In this document: positions 9,394 to 20,621 of the stretch, in pieces
How the letters are laid out: each line of letters begins with the position of its first letter
Position numbering within the stretch: position 1 is the stretch's first letter
Assembly (NCBI GenBank): GCA_964463255.1
Contig: CAYXBC010000057.1
Coordinates: forward strand, 1 to 36,438
Length of the DNA: 36,438 nucleotides
Reading direction: 5' to 3'
From: CAJBLF01 sp964463255
GTDB lineage: Bacteria; Patescibacteriota; Gracilibacteria; Absconditabacterales; Absconditicoccaceae
The notes under the pieces: model-generated
Database searches by the model: none
Seen by the model: only the letters and a program-made list of their open reading frames with translations
Told to the model about the DNA's origin: nothing
Translations under genes and position numbers: made by a program

Positions 9394-9939
9394 ATGTCAA
9401 AAATCTGAAAAAAAGCCATAGAGATACCAGCGGGAGTAGAAGTACAGATCAATGGTTCTCTCGTCAATGTGAAAGGTCCGAAATGACAGCTTTCTCATAC
9501 ATTTGTAAAAGGCGTCAACATAAAAATCGAAGACAATCATGCGATCACTTCTGTGGACAGCGAGGATCAGCGGAACCTTCGGGGACTTTCTAGAACATTG
9601 CTTTCTAATATGATTGTATGAGTGACTCATGGATACGAAAAGAAGCTTTTGCTTACTGGAGTAGGATATGCGGTCAAGATGGAAGGTAATAAATTTATTT
9701 TCTCTCTTGGATTTTCACATAAGGTCAATTTCGATATACCACAAAACATTCAGACGAAAGTCGAACAAGATGCTAAATGAAATTTCATCATAACGTTTAA
9801 CGGCATCGATAAGCAATATCTCGGTGAATATGCAGCAAAGGTTAAAGCACTCAAGAAACCAGAACCATACAAAGGAAAATGATTGAGATATTTCGATGAG
9901 GTTATCAAACTCAAGCCAGGTAAAGCGGCTAAGAAATAA
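9394..9939 (+). CDS. rplF: 50S ribosomal protein L6
   Basis: 181-aa product, the normal size. L6 lies near the sarcin-ricin loop and the factor-binding site. It has the duplicated domain layout: IPAGVEVQINGSLVNVKGPKG, RTLLSNMIVGVTHGYEKKLLLTGVGY, then the second domain ending KKPEPYKGKGLRYFDEVIKLKPGKAAKK. Two copies of TTTATCA (9371-9377 and 9379-9385) lie just upstream of the ATG. Confidence 0.97.
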
Positions 9940-9999
9940 TTATCAGCGGAGAATAGAAAGATTAGTATATATTACCTTTATTATTTATTATTCATTGCA

Positions 10000-10359
10000 A
10001 TGCTGAAAATCACCAAACGCATAAAAGAGGCGACCAGGAAATTCCTCGGAAGAAAGAAGAGGATCAATATGAAAATTAAATCGATTCATCCTGAATATAG
10101 GGTCATCGTTAATAAATCTAACAAATATATCTCCGCTCAGGTCATCGATCAATCTGGTAAGGTCCTTTGTTTTATTTCTGATAAAGGAATCAAAGGGACA
10201 ACTAAGACGGATACTGCTCAAAAAGCTTGAGAAGCTTTGTCTTCCCTTATGAAGACCCAAGGTATCGAAAAAGCAGCATTCGATAGAAATGGAAATCTCT
10301 ATCATGGAAGAGTGAAGGCTTTGGCTGACTGAATTAGAACTTGAGGTGTCATATTATAA
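10000..10359 (+). CDS. rplR: 50S ribosomal protein L18
   Basis: 119-aa product. L18 binds 5S rRNA together with L5. The N-terminal RKKRINMKIK stretch, the HPEYRVIVNKSNKYISAQVID strand pair and the C-terminal FDRNGNLYHGRVKALADGIRTGG match the family. The TGA at 10228 falls inside the helix before SSLMKTQGIEKAAFDR. An ACCTTTAT tract (9974-9981) lies upstream. Confidence 0.95.
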
Positions 10360-10385
10360 TTTTATCATATTAACTATCATTTTTC

Positions 10386-11030
10386 ATGAGATCTTGAAAC
10401 AAAGATAAGGTAAAAAAGGAATTCGACGAAGTCCTCCTGGAAGTCAGAAGAGTGACGAGAGTTACGACATGATGAAGGAAACTCTCTTTCAGAGCTACTG
10501 TCTTGGTAGGAAACAAGAAAGGCAAGATTGGTATCGGTGTCTCTAAATGACCTGATGTAACTTCTGCTGTCAGCAAAGCTTCCCGTGAAGCGTACAAAAA
10601 TATGACTATTGTCCCTATCACGTGACATCAGACTGTGCCGTATTCTACTGTTGTCAAATACAAGGCTTGTGTGATCAAACTTCTGCCCGCAACTGCAGGT
10701 ACAGGTTTGAAAGCTTGATCTTCCGTTAGATCTGTCTTGGAACTTGCAGGATTCGATAATGTCTTATCCAAGATCATGTGATCCAATAATAAACTAAATA
10801 ACGCTTTGGCTACTATCAAGGCATTATATTCATACAAACATGCTGAACATTTCAATAAGCGTGTCATCGCCAAAACTAAACGCGAAGATACTGAAGAGAA
10901 AGAGCAAGCTGGACATACTCCACCGACTGTTGTACAAGAAATTCAAGCTAAGCAAGAATCTGCTCCTGTTGCTACAGACAAGCCCGTTGTTGCTGCTAAG
11001 CCTACTATTAAAAAACCTATAAAGAAATAG
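10386..11030 (+). CDS. rpsE: 30S ribosomal protein S5 with C-terminal extension
   Basis: 214-aa product, longer than the usual ~165. S5 acts in decoding accuracy and mRNA entry. The core shows VRRVTRVTTGGRKLSFRATVLVG, KKGKIGIGVSKGPDV, a GTGLKAGSSVRSVLELAGF motif and an HAEHFNKR segment. From about residue 165 the chain becomes a low-complexity Glu/Lys then Ala/Pro/Lys tail ending KPTIKKPIKK. There is no rpmD (L30) gene between this stop and rplO. The start ATG 10386 gives MRSGNKDKVKKEFDE. Confidence 0.96.
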
Positions 11031-11099
11031 ATTCCTGATTATCTACCATATCTGTGTACCAAAGAAATCAATCTTCATTTATCATATTATTCACTTACG

Positions 11100-11858
11100 A
11101 TGAAAATCCATCAACTCCAAAGAAGCAAATGACTCAAGGATAAAAAAAGGAGATTAGGAAGATGAAATGCTACTGGATCTGGAAACTATTCTTGAAAAGG
11201 ACTTAAGGGCCAGAAATCAAGAAGCTGATTCTCTATGAAACCTTTCTTCGAGTGATGACAGACTTCTATCGTTCAGAGATTACCTAAAGCGAGAGGATTC
11301 ACTAGATACTACAAACTCGTAAAAGATGTTGTTATCGTCAATCTTGGTGTTCTCGATGCTGATATCAGGATAGCTGATGCTATGGAAATCACCAAACAGC
11401 TGTTGCATGATCTCGGATATATCAAATCTACTTCTGCTTTTGTCAAAATTTTATGACATGGAGATTATGCTAAACATCTCACGTTCAAAGATATCGATAC
11501 TTTCTCTGCGTCTGCAAAAACTAAGATAGCTACTCCCGGCACTGTCCATTCTGTTCCTAAAAAAACCCCAGAAAAGGCTGTGAAATCAAAGGGCAAGAGC
11601 ACGCTTAAAAAAGAACCGGCTAAGGCTAAAAAAGTAATCGTCGAGGCTAAAAAAATTGTTGCGCCTGTCAAAGCAAAACCAGCACAGCTCATCGAATCAC
11701 CTATGGAGAAGAAAATCGCTGAACCAGTCGTAAAGAAAGCGGTTGCTGCTGTCAAACCAGCTGCTAAAAAAGCGATAAAAGAAGATAAACCAGCTCCAAA
11801 GAAACCTGCTGCTAAACCGGCCGCAGCTAAGAAACCTACAACCAAAAAGACTAAATAG
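11100..11858 (+). CDS. rplO: 50S ribosomal protein L15 with long basic tail
   Basis: 252-aa product; typical L15 is about 145-150 aa. The core (residues 1 to ~150) has the glycine-rich N-terminus typical of L15 (GRGNATGSGNYSGKG, KGQKSRSGFSMKPFFEGGQ) with many TGA glycines, then QRLPKARGF. Residues ~155-252 form a tail of Lys, Ala and Pro (AAKKAIKEDKPAPKKPAAKP style), like the histone H1-type tails seen on other basic proteins. The tail may add unspecific RNA contacts; its role is unknown. TTTATCA (11078-11084) lies 15 bases upstream of the start. Confidence 0.95.
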
Positions 11859-11882
11859 TTTTACGTCTCTTAATGCTTTTCT

Positions 11883-13244
11883 ATGGAAAAATTCTTTAAA
11901 AAACTTCAAGAGATACGAGAGAATGAAAGTATAAAAAAGAAAATCGTATTCACCCTTCTGATGCTTGCATTGTACAGGCTATTGGTATTTATCCCTGTGC
12001 CTTTCGTAGATATCGCTGCGCTCATGAGTAAAACAGCTAGTACTACAACTTCATGAGTCGGATATTTCATCATGTTGCTCTGAGGATCGTTGGATCAGTT
12101 TGCGTTGATTGCTGTAGGACTTGCTCCTTTCATCAATGCTTCCATCATCATGCAGCTTCTCTGATCTGTAGTTCCTCATCTTGAAGAACTTACTGAACAA
12201 GGCGAAGTCTGACAACAAAAAATCCAGCAATATACAAGATATCTTTCCGTGCCATTAGCGTTTCTTCAATCTATTGGAATGGTCTACTTCATCAATTATC
12301 TTCTTGGTGGTAATATCATAAGTACAGCGCCATTCACACTTATCGCTACGGCTTTTACCATGACGGTTGGATCTGTATGACTTATGTGGATTTGAGAATT
12401 GATTACTGAAAAAGGTGTTTCTAATGGAACATCAATGTTGATCTTTGCTTCTATCGTCGCTGGAATAACTCAGAAAATTTATTCTAGTATGGCGGGTTCA
12501 AATAATTTCTTAGGAGTTACTTTGTTTATGCTTATTATCGTTCTGTGATTGATATTGCTTTCTATCTTCATCCTCAAATCGATCAAAGAAATTCCTGTTA
12601 TTTATGCAAGAAGAGGAAGAGTAGAAGAATCATCATCATTGCCTATCCCTATGAATCACGTAGGAATGGTGCCTATCATCTTCTCTATTGCATTTGTATC
12701 CTTCCCTTATCTCTTATCTAAGTTAGTTACTCAATTCCAACCTATGAATACGAGATTGGTCGGTATGGCTAACTGGATCGAGGCTAATCTCAATATCTAT
12801 ACCCAACAACCTGGACTCCCTGCTATTATACTCTATTTCGCATTGATTATCGTCTTCACGTTCTTCTATACTTTGATTGTATTCTCTCCAGAAAGAATCT
12901 CCGACAATATCCAAAAGAGAGGAGGTTTTGTACCTGGTATCAGACCTGGTAAAGAAACAGCGAAATATATCAATGGTATCCTTATGCATCTTTGCTTATG
13001 GTGAGGAGTAGGATTGGCATTCATTGGAATCTACAGTTATATGCTCAACTATATCCCTTTCATTCAGACATTGGTACAATCATTGGGTTCTCTTCCTGTC
13101 GTTGTTACGGGTTCTGGAGTTATCATCATCGTTTGAGTGGTACAGGAAATTATGAACAAGGTCAAAACTGATATGTTGATGCAGAGATATGATAAAATCG
13201 ATTTGAATACGGTTTCAAAAAACCTTAGTCAACTTAATCAATAA
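11883..13244 (+). CDS. secY: Preprotein translocase subunit SecY
   Basis: 453-aa integral membrane protein, the channel of the Sec translocon, with about ten hydrophobic segments. The first follows the basic start (IVFTLLMLALYRLLVFIPVPF). Later recognisable parts are GLAPFINASIIMQLL, EVGQQKIQQYTRYL, the cytosolic loop EIPVIYARRGRVEESSSLPIP and NHVGMVPIIFSIAF, then the second cytosolic loop with KRGGFVPGIRPGKETAKYI. Many membrane glycines are TGA. It is the last gene of the cluster; adk, map and infA, which often follow, are absent and a terminator comes instead. Confidence 0.97.
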
Positions 13245-13261
13245 TATATATCTTACTTTAT

Positions 13262-13292
13262 AAAAAGACTGAGTGAAAGCTCAGTTTTTTTC
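13262..13292 (+). terminator. Intrinsic terminator after secY
   Basis: The stem ACTGAG (13268-13273) pairs with CTCAGT (13280-13285) across a six-base loop and extends through A-U pairs into a run of seven T (13285-13291). It sits 18 bases after the secY stop and closes the ribosomal protein cluster. Confidence 0.88.
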
Positions 13293-13444
13293 TTATTGAA
13301 AAAAACTAACATAATTGCAACAATTATTATATTTATGTCAATTATTTTTTATGCTTTTATTTTTTGTCAAATTTACTTTAGTGATTTGCTGCCTTTTTTT
13401 GGATTTTTATTGCATTGATACCTATAATTGTATGCAGAGAACCC

Positions 13445-14977
13445 ATGATTTACTTCGTCCGTATCGTATCTATGCATGCAAAGAGAACACCTGATATTTT
13501 GATAATCTGATTGATGTTTTTGAGTTTTTGGTTGATCATTCTGTTTATGGATGCTATTTTTTCTTATCGCAATGTGTCCCAAGCCAATCCGAATGTCACT
13601 GCATCAGCCAGTCCAAGCTCTCAAACTCTGCAGCTATCTCCTCATGCCGTTTCTTCCGTCACATCCATTGATAGCGTATCGTCTATGGTGTCCTGAGCAA
13701 TTCATCAAAATTTTGGGAATTCGGAAGTCTTTCAAGATCTGGATGTCTTGGAATATCTCTATACCAAAAATAAGAATCCTGATTTGCTCCAACCTCTTGC
13801 AGAGAGATTCCTTCAATACTATCAATTTGATAAGGCTAATACCTATCTTTCTCTCCTTCTCCAAGGCCAAAATGATTACCTTGCTCTCACGCTAGATCCG
13901 CGTAAAGTGATATATATGCGTTTGCATGATTCTACGATCGGATTGGATGATATTCATGCATTGGATGCTGTATTCTCCTTGGTGCAGTCCTATAGATCAC
14001 ATGATATGCTTGCTGATGATGATATGTTGTTTTACAAATGACTTAAGGCTCTCCGGACCTATGATTATGATTGAGCTACTTCTTTGTTTTCCAAGATTAC
14101 TGATCCACTTTATAAAGATTTTAGAGTTTCCTATGAAGCATCATTGGCAAATTTTGTGAAGATAAAAAATCCTCCAGCATATTATAGGGATGCTTTGATA
14201 TCGCTCACCCTCCTCAAAAACTGATATTTTTCAGTAGCTAAAAGATTGGCTCTCCATGCATTGCAGAGTGATCAAGACTATGTACTTCCGTATCAGGTGC
14301 TTGCCTATGCAAACTTTCTGACGCATAATCGAGAAGCAGCAAAAGATTATTTTCTCAAACTTTCCGATTTCGATGTATCCAATGCCTTCCTCTACAAATT
14401 TCTCATCGGTGTCTCTTATTATCGGTATGGTGATTACGAACAATCTATCTTGTATCTCAACCAAGTAGCTGATCCAGTATTACTCACTGATGTCTATAGG
14501 TATAAGCTGCTCTGATATATCAAACTCGATGATACGGATAATATGATCCGTCTCTGGCAGAATATTCTAGGTCAGCAGGCTCTCCAGCCATCAGATTTTG
14601 CGCTATTTTTTGATCATATGTTTTATATGCCATTTCGTATAGCGAAACCTTTCGCTCTCTATCGTCAAAATCCTCAGCTTGCTGATCTCTGTCTTCAAAA
14701 ATGCTTCACTATTTTTACCGGTAGTCAAGCTGATGTGTGTACGTATGGCGAGGTATGATTGCAATTAGCCAACCAAAATCTATCTTGAATGGGACAGAAA
14801 CTCCTTTCGCTCTCTGAGAACTATCATCAGTCTCACCTCTATCATCTTTTGGGCGATTATTATCTCTCGCTCAAACAATATCCTATGGCCAGAGAGTATT
14901 ATCTCAAAGCATTGAGTATCTCCGATACTTCTGATGAACAATCGCTCCTGCAGAATAAGATAGATAATTTGCCATAA
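13445..14977 (+). CDS. Membrane-anchored repeat (TPR-like) protein
   Basis: 510-aa product joined across several TGA glycines. One N-terminal hydrophobic segment (about residues 20-40, LMFLSFWLIILFMDAIF) preceded by basic residues suggests an anchor with the rest outside the cytosol. A Ser/Thr/Ala/Pro linker follows. The remainder is helical with TPR-like pairs: FLQYYQFDKANTYLSLLL, YFSVAKRLALHALQSDQDY, GVSYYRYGDYEQSILYLNQV and, near the end, LLGDYYLSLKQYPMAREYYL followed by KALSI, the best single TPR match. TPR proteins usually bind partner proteins. It starts the four-gene exported-protein block. The start is uncertain: ATG 13472 is nearly as good, and the frame is open and hydrophobic back to 13382. 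Confidence 0.75.
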
Positions 14978-14998
14978 TTCTTTTATCCTTATTTTAAT

Positions 14999-16477
14999 AT
15001 GAAGAGAATCCTCGCCATCATACTCTCAGTATCTATACTTATTGTTGGCATGAGCAATTTCACATTCGCTCAAGGGGTTTCTTCTGTAGATAAATATTAT
15101 GCTGTAGATTATTGTAAGACACAATCTACTATCTGTGGCAGTTCACCAGAGCAATTTACCTATCTCATGGATTTTGTCAGAGAGATGACCAATTCTATCA
15201 AGACTATCGGTACTGCTTCGCCCTATCTTGGTGCATATGTCAATCCTAATCGATTCAAATGAACTTCATTCTCTCCGCCACAACAGACATTAGCAAATAA
15301 ATTTGTCACAAATCTTTCCAAGAAAGCCACCTTTAGTATTGCAACCATAGCTATCCTTGCTTCACCTGTGAATCTTGCCGGTCTCAAAGATATGTTCTGA
15401 TGAATAGCTCTCCTGACTAAGGATTATGTATTTCTCAGGGATAGTAAACTCGTGGAGAAAACAGAATCGATAGTCACTGACAAACAATATCAACTTGGCT
15501 TATGAGGCTGATGGGCTCAAATCGTCACTGCTCAGAATCAGGAAATTATGAGAGGCATCATTAAAAAATATGAAGAGAAATGACTTTTGCAAACCAGCGA
15601 ATCGCGAATAAGTGATTCTGTTACTTATAGTCAGATTACTGCTTTGATGTTACAGATTCTCTCTACTGCTAAATGATACTTGTATTTTGGTACTCGAACA
15701 AGAACCTTTTGATCTTCGGATAAAACAAAGTGATTGCATGTAGGATTGGGGATCGATGCATGAATTGCTATTCAGACCGATTATAATTGTGTCAAATGAT
15801 CGGAGCATATCTGTAGTGCAGAGCATATGAAAATAGGGAAAACATTTGCCCAGGCATTCTCTTCCCTTTTTGGCAAAAACAGCAAAGGTGCAACTGCCCT
15901 GAAGACACTCAAAGATGCAAGTAATAGGCTCTCACAGCTTTTTCTTCCGAGCCAGGAGCAAAGCGATCAGTTCATAGCTAGACAGCAGAGTCTTCTCGTC
16001 TCTATGTACGGAACTAAGGAGGTGAGTATGAGCAAATGATTGAAGGGACTACTGATAGATCCTTTCAAGAAGACCTGGACCGATATCAAACAGTCCGCTT
16101 CCGATGTAGTTAATGATGCCAAAAGCTATCGAACCATACCTCAAGATCTCAAAACCACTGTCCAAAATATCCCTCCTCCGAGTTATTTGACTGAAGATCC
16201 TTTGTTGGCTGACGTCGTCACCAAGTCTGTCGATTCATATATTGCTGATGTCTTGGCAAGCCAGGCGGTTGATCTCGACATAGTTAGTATGTCTGAACTA
16301 AAAGATTTTTCTTCCTCTTGATCACAAGGCGTCACTCCTGCTTTTGCTGTCCTTAGTAGACAGATTGCTAGTATAAGAAATGATCTCATCGGCAGTAAAG
16401 AGAAGGATAATACAATCATCAAGAGTTTATGAACTGCCTGTCATGATCAATGTGGTCGATGATGAAGTTGTCGGTAA
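14999..16477 (+). CDS. Exported protein of unknown function (492 aa)
   Basis: I do not recognise the family. A clear signal peptide opens it (MKRILAIILSVSILIVGMSNFTFAQ). The mature part begins with two cysteines (YCKTQSTICG), has a hydrophobic stretch near ATFSIATIAILASPVNLAG and a GLGGGWAQI loop rich in TGA glycines, then long helices to the C-terminus. It ends in a small Cys/Gly motif, CHDQCGRGGSCR. It begins 21 bases after the TPR-like gene and lies 14 bases before the next, so the block is likely one operon. Without TGA as glycine it breaks into several pieces that share one frame. Confidence 0.8.
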
Positions 16478-16491
16478 TAGTCTTTTATTTT

Positions 16492-17637
16492 ATGAATTCA
16501 TCTTCTATGTTCGGTTGAAGAAAACAGCGGAAATACATATCTTTGCTGGCTTGCATTGCTTGCCTTCTCTTTTTTTCTACCTCAGTTTCTGCCGCTATCT
16601 CGGCTAGTAATCTTGGATTGCAGACGGAAATCCTTCCGGAGCAACGTAATAATAATGCTTTTGCGATACAGATCCTTATGAAAAGTTATTGTAATCACAT
16701 CCTCAGTGGTGCTTTTATAGAAAAAACCTTCGTATATACTCCTAAACAGTCCGCTTTTGTTTATCTGCTGTGCAGGAACATCACTCCTACTACTGTCTCT
16801 TCATATTTTAAAGATCAAGAAAGCAAAATATTCAAACGTCTGACGTTCGATCAACTCTGATTTCAGACCATGGTAGGATTAGATAATCATTGTTCTTCTG
16901 GAAATTTCCAGAATGATTGTGATTTAGCCATCAATATCCCTATGCTCCTTAACGGCATAATTAATGATTATGTGAATATGAAACAGCCGAATATTTATGG
17001 CATGACCAAAAATCCTGATGGAGATCCTCAGAAGATTATCCAACAAGCCAATGTTTTCTCTTCAGGATATTTCGATGGTATCGAAATTTGTGGATCGACG
17101 GATCCAAGCTATCCCAAAACCTGCAATATGGTGAAGTCCTTTATAAGGAATGTCCGTAGTTCGCTCAATGACGTCACTATCTTGAATGCTAGTGGTGTTT
17201 TCGCCCTTTCATTAGACAAAGAAAAGACTGTCGATTGCAATAAGATAGGTCCGGATTATGATATCTTGTATTGCGGACTGTATGGATCCCAAAATGCTTC
17301 ATTAGCTGCGTTTATAAATCTCGTCTATAATGAACTCTTCTATTATCGTATCTTCATGTGATATTATATCTCTATGCTTCAGAAGTATCCTGATCTTGCT
17401 CCTAATGCTAATCCTTCTTTGATTATCAAAAAATTTACTATCCAGGATATGTGGTCCAAACAAGCGTTGTCTCTGAGCTTGAGGATGATGCGCGATATCT
17501 ATGTAGCATTTCCTCTGCATGTCGGCTTCTCTATGTATCAGGAGGATTTGACGGCGTTATGATTCTCTTTGGCTCGTCTAGCGCCACCGATATACACTTT
17601 ATATGATAAATTTAGAAATGTCCAAAAACCCCAATAA
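16492..17637 (+). CDS. Exported protein of unknown function (381 aa)
   Basis: Family not recognised. The N-terminus has a basic stretch and a signal peptide (RKQRKYISLLACIACLLFF then STSVSAA). The mature protein has scattered cysteines (SYCNHI, YLLCRN, DNHCSS, NDCDLA, EICGS, KTCNM, VDCNK, LYCGLY), likely disulfide bonded after export. The rest looks helical. The stop lies inside the beginning of the next gene. A second in-frame ATG at 16507 is a possible start. Confidence 0.8.
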
Positions 17638-20101
17638 GATAGCTATTGGGGCTTGCCCTGGTAGGTTGACGAAGTTTACGAGAGCATCTATGATGCTGTG
17701 TTTGTCTATTGTCGGAATTTTTTCTGTTGTCTTCGCTACCGATTTCTCTCAGTCTTTTTCACAGGCATTTGAACAGATTGCTGGAATGGATAGTATCTTT
17801 ACCGGAGCTACTTCTGTTAGTAATCTCTATTATAAGGCATTAAAGATTTCCAAAGATAAGGAACTTTCTGCGACAAAGATTGCCTTGGATACTCTCGTCC
17901 AACGTTATGGCATCTGTCCTCGTATCACTTCTCTTGATTTTATGAATGTCATGTATATTTCCAATGTCTCGTTCAAGAGCACATTTGATATGATTCTCTC
18001 ATCATCGATGCAAGCTCCTACATCTGCTGATGTTAACCGTAGTTATACCACATTCTTCCAATGTAAGAAAATTACTAATCCGACTGTCCCGGACTTGGAT
18101 GCGCTCAATAGCGAGATTAGCAAACTCTATTTTGATATCTATAAGAGTATTTTCTCTCTCTCTTCGCTGGATGAAAATAATTATTGATCTGACTTTTTTT
18201 GGAACGGTTCCATGGATGATAGTGCTTTCGACCTTCTCTACGATATCAATCAACTTGGCATAATTTTCTTCGATGGATTTAAAGATGCTCCGCAATTACT
18301 TTTCTATAGATTGCCGGTTTCGCATCAGGCATATTATCCTACATCGGTTGGTTCTGTATCTTCACCTGCATCTTCTGCATCTGTAGCGGGAACGACATCT
18401 GCTATCCTTTCTCCTTCTTCATCTGCGGCAGCATCGGCTTGATGATGATCTCCTTCGTCGACTGCAGCCACTTCTCCTAGTGTTGCAGCTTCTTCAGCTT
18501 CTTCACTCTCTTCACTTTCTTCTCCATCTCTTGCTGAGGTTACTGCTTTTATCAATCGTACCAATGATGTAGCTCCTTCAGTACCTGCAGGTGCAGCGTT
18601 GGTCCTCGGAAATCAATGTCTTGCTTGATCGCCTGCTGTCCCTGAGGAGCAAGTACCTCTTATGACTTCCCAGGAATATATGGCAACCATTAATCAATTC
18701 CAGCAAGATGCGAATGTAGATTCCGTAATCAATACTAGTCTTCTGGATGATTTTGTTGCGAACTATCCTTTACCTTCAGGTGCTAATTCTCTAGATACGT
18801 GATATACCGAAAAAACCATCACTGATCTTTCGCAGCAAGCATTGGGATGAAAAGCAGCTCAAGGCACTTGTCAATCCACATGTACAAATCTTCCCCTGGA
18901 CAAACAGGCTAAGTGCGAATATTCCTGTGCGGGCTCCTGTATGACTAGATGTGATCGTTCGGCTACTGCGACTAAATTACAATGTGCTTCCGAATATACT
19001 GATGATACCAACGCTTGTGATTCTGCTTCCGCTCCAACTTGTAATGCTCAGTATCAACTTGCAACTAAATCATGTGCCTTGCTTTCTCCTTCGAGCTGTG
19101 ATACTGAGTATAAATCTCAGCTCGCTACCTGTCAACTTATGCCTGATGCTACCATGAAAAGTGTCTGTATAGCTCAAGCTGCATTCGTAAAGACAACATG
19201 CGTCACAGATATAACTATAAAAAAAGTGGCTTGTCCTAGCAAAGCGGTACTTAGAAAAGCTGCATGTTTTGCTAAAGTCTGACTTTCCATTCCTAAGAAA
19301 GATGCATGTAAGATTGCTGCAACCTCTAGAAAAACTTCGTGCCTATCTTCGGCTGTTACTGATAAAGCTCTCTGTGTCACTGATTGTACCTGTTTTCTCG
19401 TTTCCTGACCTAATGGTGCTCGATGGAAAAATATGGAAGATATGTATCGTATCAAATTTTGTAAAGTCCCTGTCCAGAAAAAACTGCTCATTCCATGAAA
19501 GACGGTATATAGCATTCAGTCTATCTTCCAAGAGATATTGGATGTCCTGGAATGATTGAGAGATAGTGGTCAGACGACAAAATTTACTCAAACCAAAGAA
19601 TTTCTCGATGGGAATATTAGAATAAAATTTGCAGAGAATTTTGCTTTCAAACTCCAAGTAGGATTCAAACCCGTGTTTGATGCAACCTCCACAGATACCA
19701 AAATTAATGAACAGAATCAAGCGAATACAGATCTCAATATCGGTGTCCTTGATCTCAATTCGAGTGCTCCTGAAGCTGATGATTATAATAAATATATTAT
19801 TATATCCGATCTTGCAACCAATAAATGAATCATGGCACCTGCAGTGGTGATAGGTGATATCGATACCAATATAGATACAGCGGCTGCTGCCGCTGAAAAA
19901 TCTAAGGAGAATGTATTGACGGACTCCGCCGTCAATTCCGCCATCATTTCTTATTCCCAGAGTACCATTATCTTTCTTGTCCGTGATATGCTCGATTTCC
20001 TTCAAGCTAATCAATCGTTCATGCAAAATCTCACGGACTCACTTAATGACGTTAATTCTATGAGTTCTCAACTGATGAAAAAAGTAGAAAGTGCTAATTA
20101 A
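17603..20101 (+). CDS. Large exported protein with Ser/Ala-rich linker and cysteine-rich region (832 aa)
   Basis: Family not recognised. A hydrophobic export signal lies at about residues 27-48 (ASMMLCLSIVGIFSVVFA). Residues ~50-245 look globular and helical. Residues ~247-320 are a low-complexity Ser/Ala/Pro linker. Residues ~420-600 are very cysteine-rich with roughly regular spacing (CQSTC, CEYSC, CMTRC, later single C every 10-15 residues), suggesting many disulfides in a repeated helical unit. The C-terminal ~200 residues are again helical. The start overlaps the previous gene by 35 bases; ATG 17618 is an alternative. It is the last gene of the forward block and ends 12 bases from the convergent pilin-like gene. 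Confidence 0.8.
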
Positions 20102-20113
20102 TATATTTTCTCC

Positions 20114-20584
20114 TTATTCGAGGAATGCGCTTGTCAATAATTTCATTATGGCATAAGAAAATGCTATGACCAATACTCCGATGATGGCGTTGGTTATTGT
20201 TGATTTTCCTTTGCTCATATTCCCTGGATTGAAGATACTTGTCGCATACAAGTATCCTGCATAGATAATCATCATGACGCCTATAAATATCCCTATCTGC
20301 GAGAGAAATCTCACGAGATATACGACGTAATTTAGGAGTGTATCCCATGTCATGATACCCGAAGCTAGTTGATCTCCTACATTTTTAAGTTCAGCTGCTT
20401 TTGTATTGTACGTGTTCCATACATTACCTGGCGATTTTCATACTGCCTCCACTGCTTTGTCTACTGTTGTTTGGTCAGTTGATTGCGGGATAATCTCGAA
20501 ATTATTGGTTGGAGTTTGTGCAAAAGAGAGTATTGGAAGCATCAATACTCCTACTATCATACATCTTAGGAAAATTCTTTTCAT
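20114..20584 (-). CDS. T4SS/VirB2-type pilin-like membrane protein
   Basis: 156-aa product. A signal peptide (MKRIFLRCMIVGVLMLPILSFAQ) is followed by a ~60-residue polar region. Two membrane helices come next, about residues 90-115 (QIGIFIGVMMIIYAGYLYA) and 130-150 (AIIGVLVIAFSYAIMKLL), joined by a short loop with Asn-Pro-Gly and Lys residues. This layout, with the YAGYLY pattern in the first helix and Lys-rich loop before the second, is that of TrbC/VirB2-like pilin subunits common in CPR genomes. No VirB4 or other T4SS gene is in the window, so an unrelated small membrane protein remains possible. It is the last gene of the minus-strand operon, 37 bases after the preceding gene. Confidence 0.7.
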
Positions 20585-20621
20585 TGGCTTGCTCAAGAGG
20601 ATAAAAATTTCTTTGGAGATA

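Noticed and set aside
13634..13870. Minus-strand ORF opposite the TPR-like gene
   Set aside because: Shadow ORF; the plus-strand frame continues through TGA glycines and carries TPR-like helices.
20102..20113. Bidirectional terminator between the convergent operons
   Set aside because: Only 12 bases separate the stops and I see no hairpin there.
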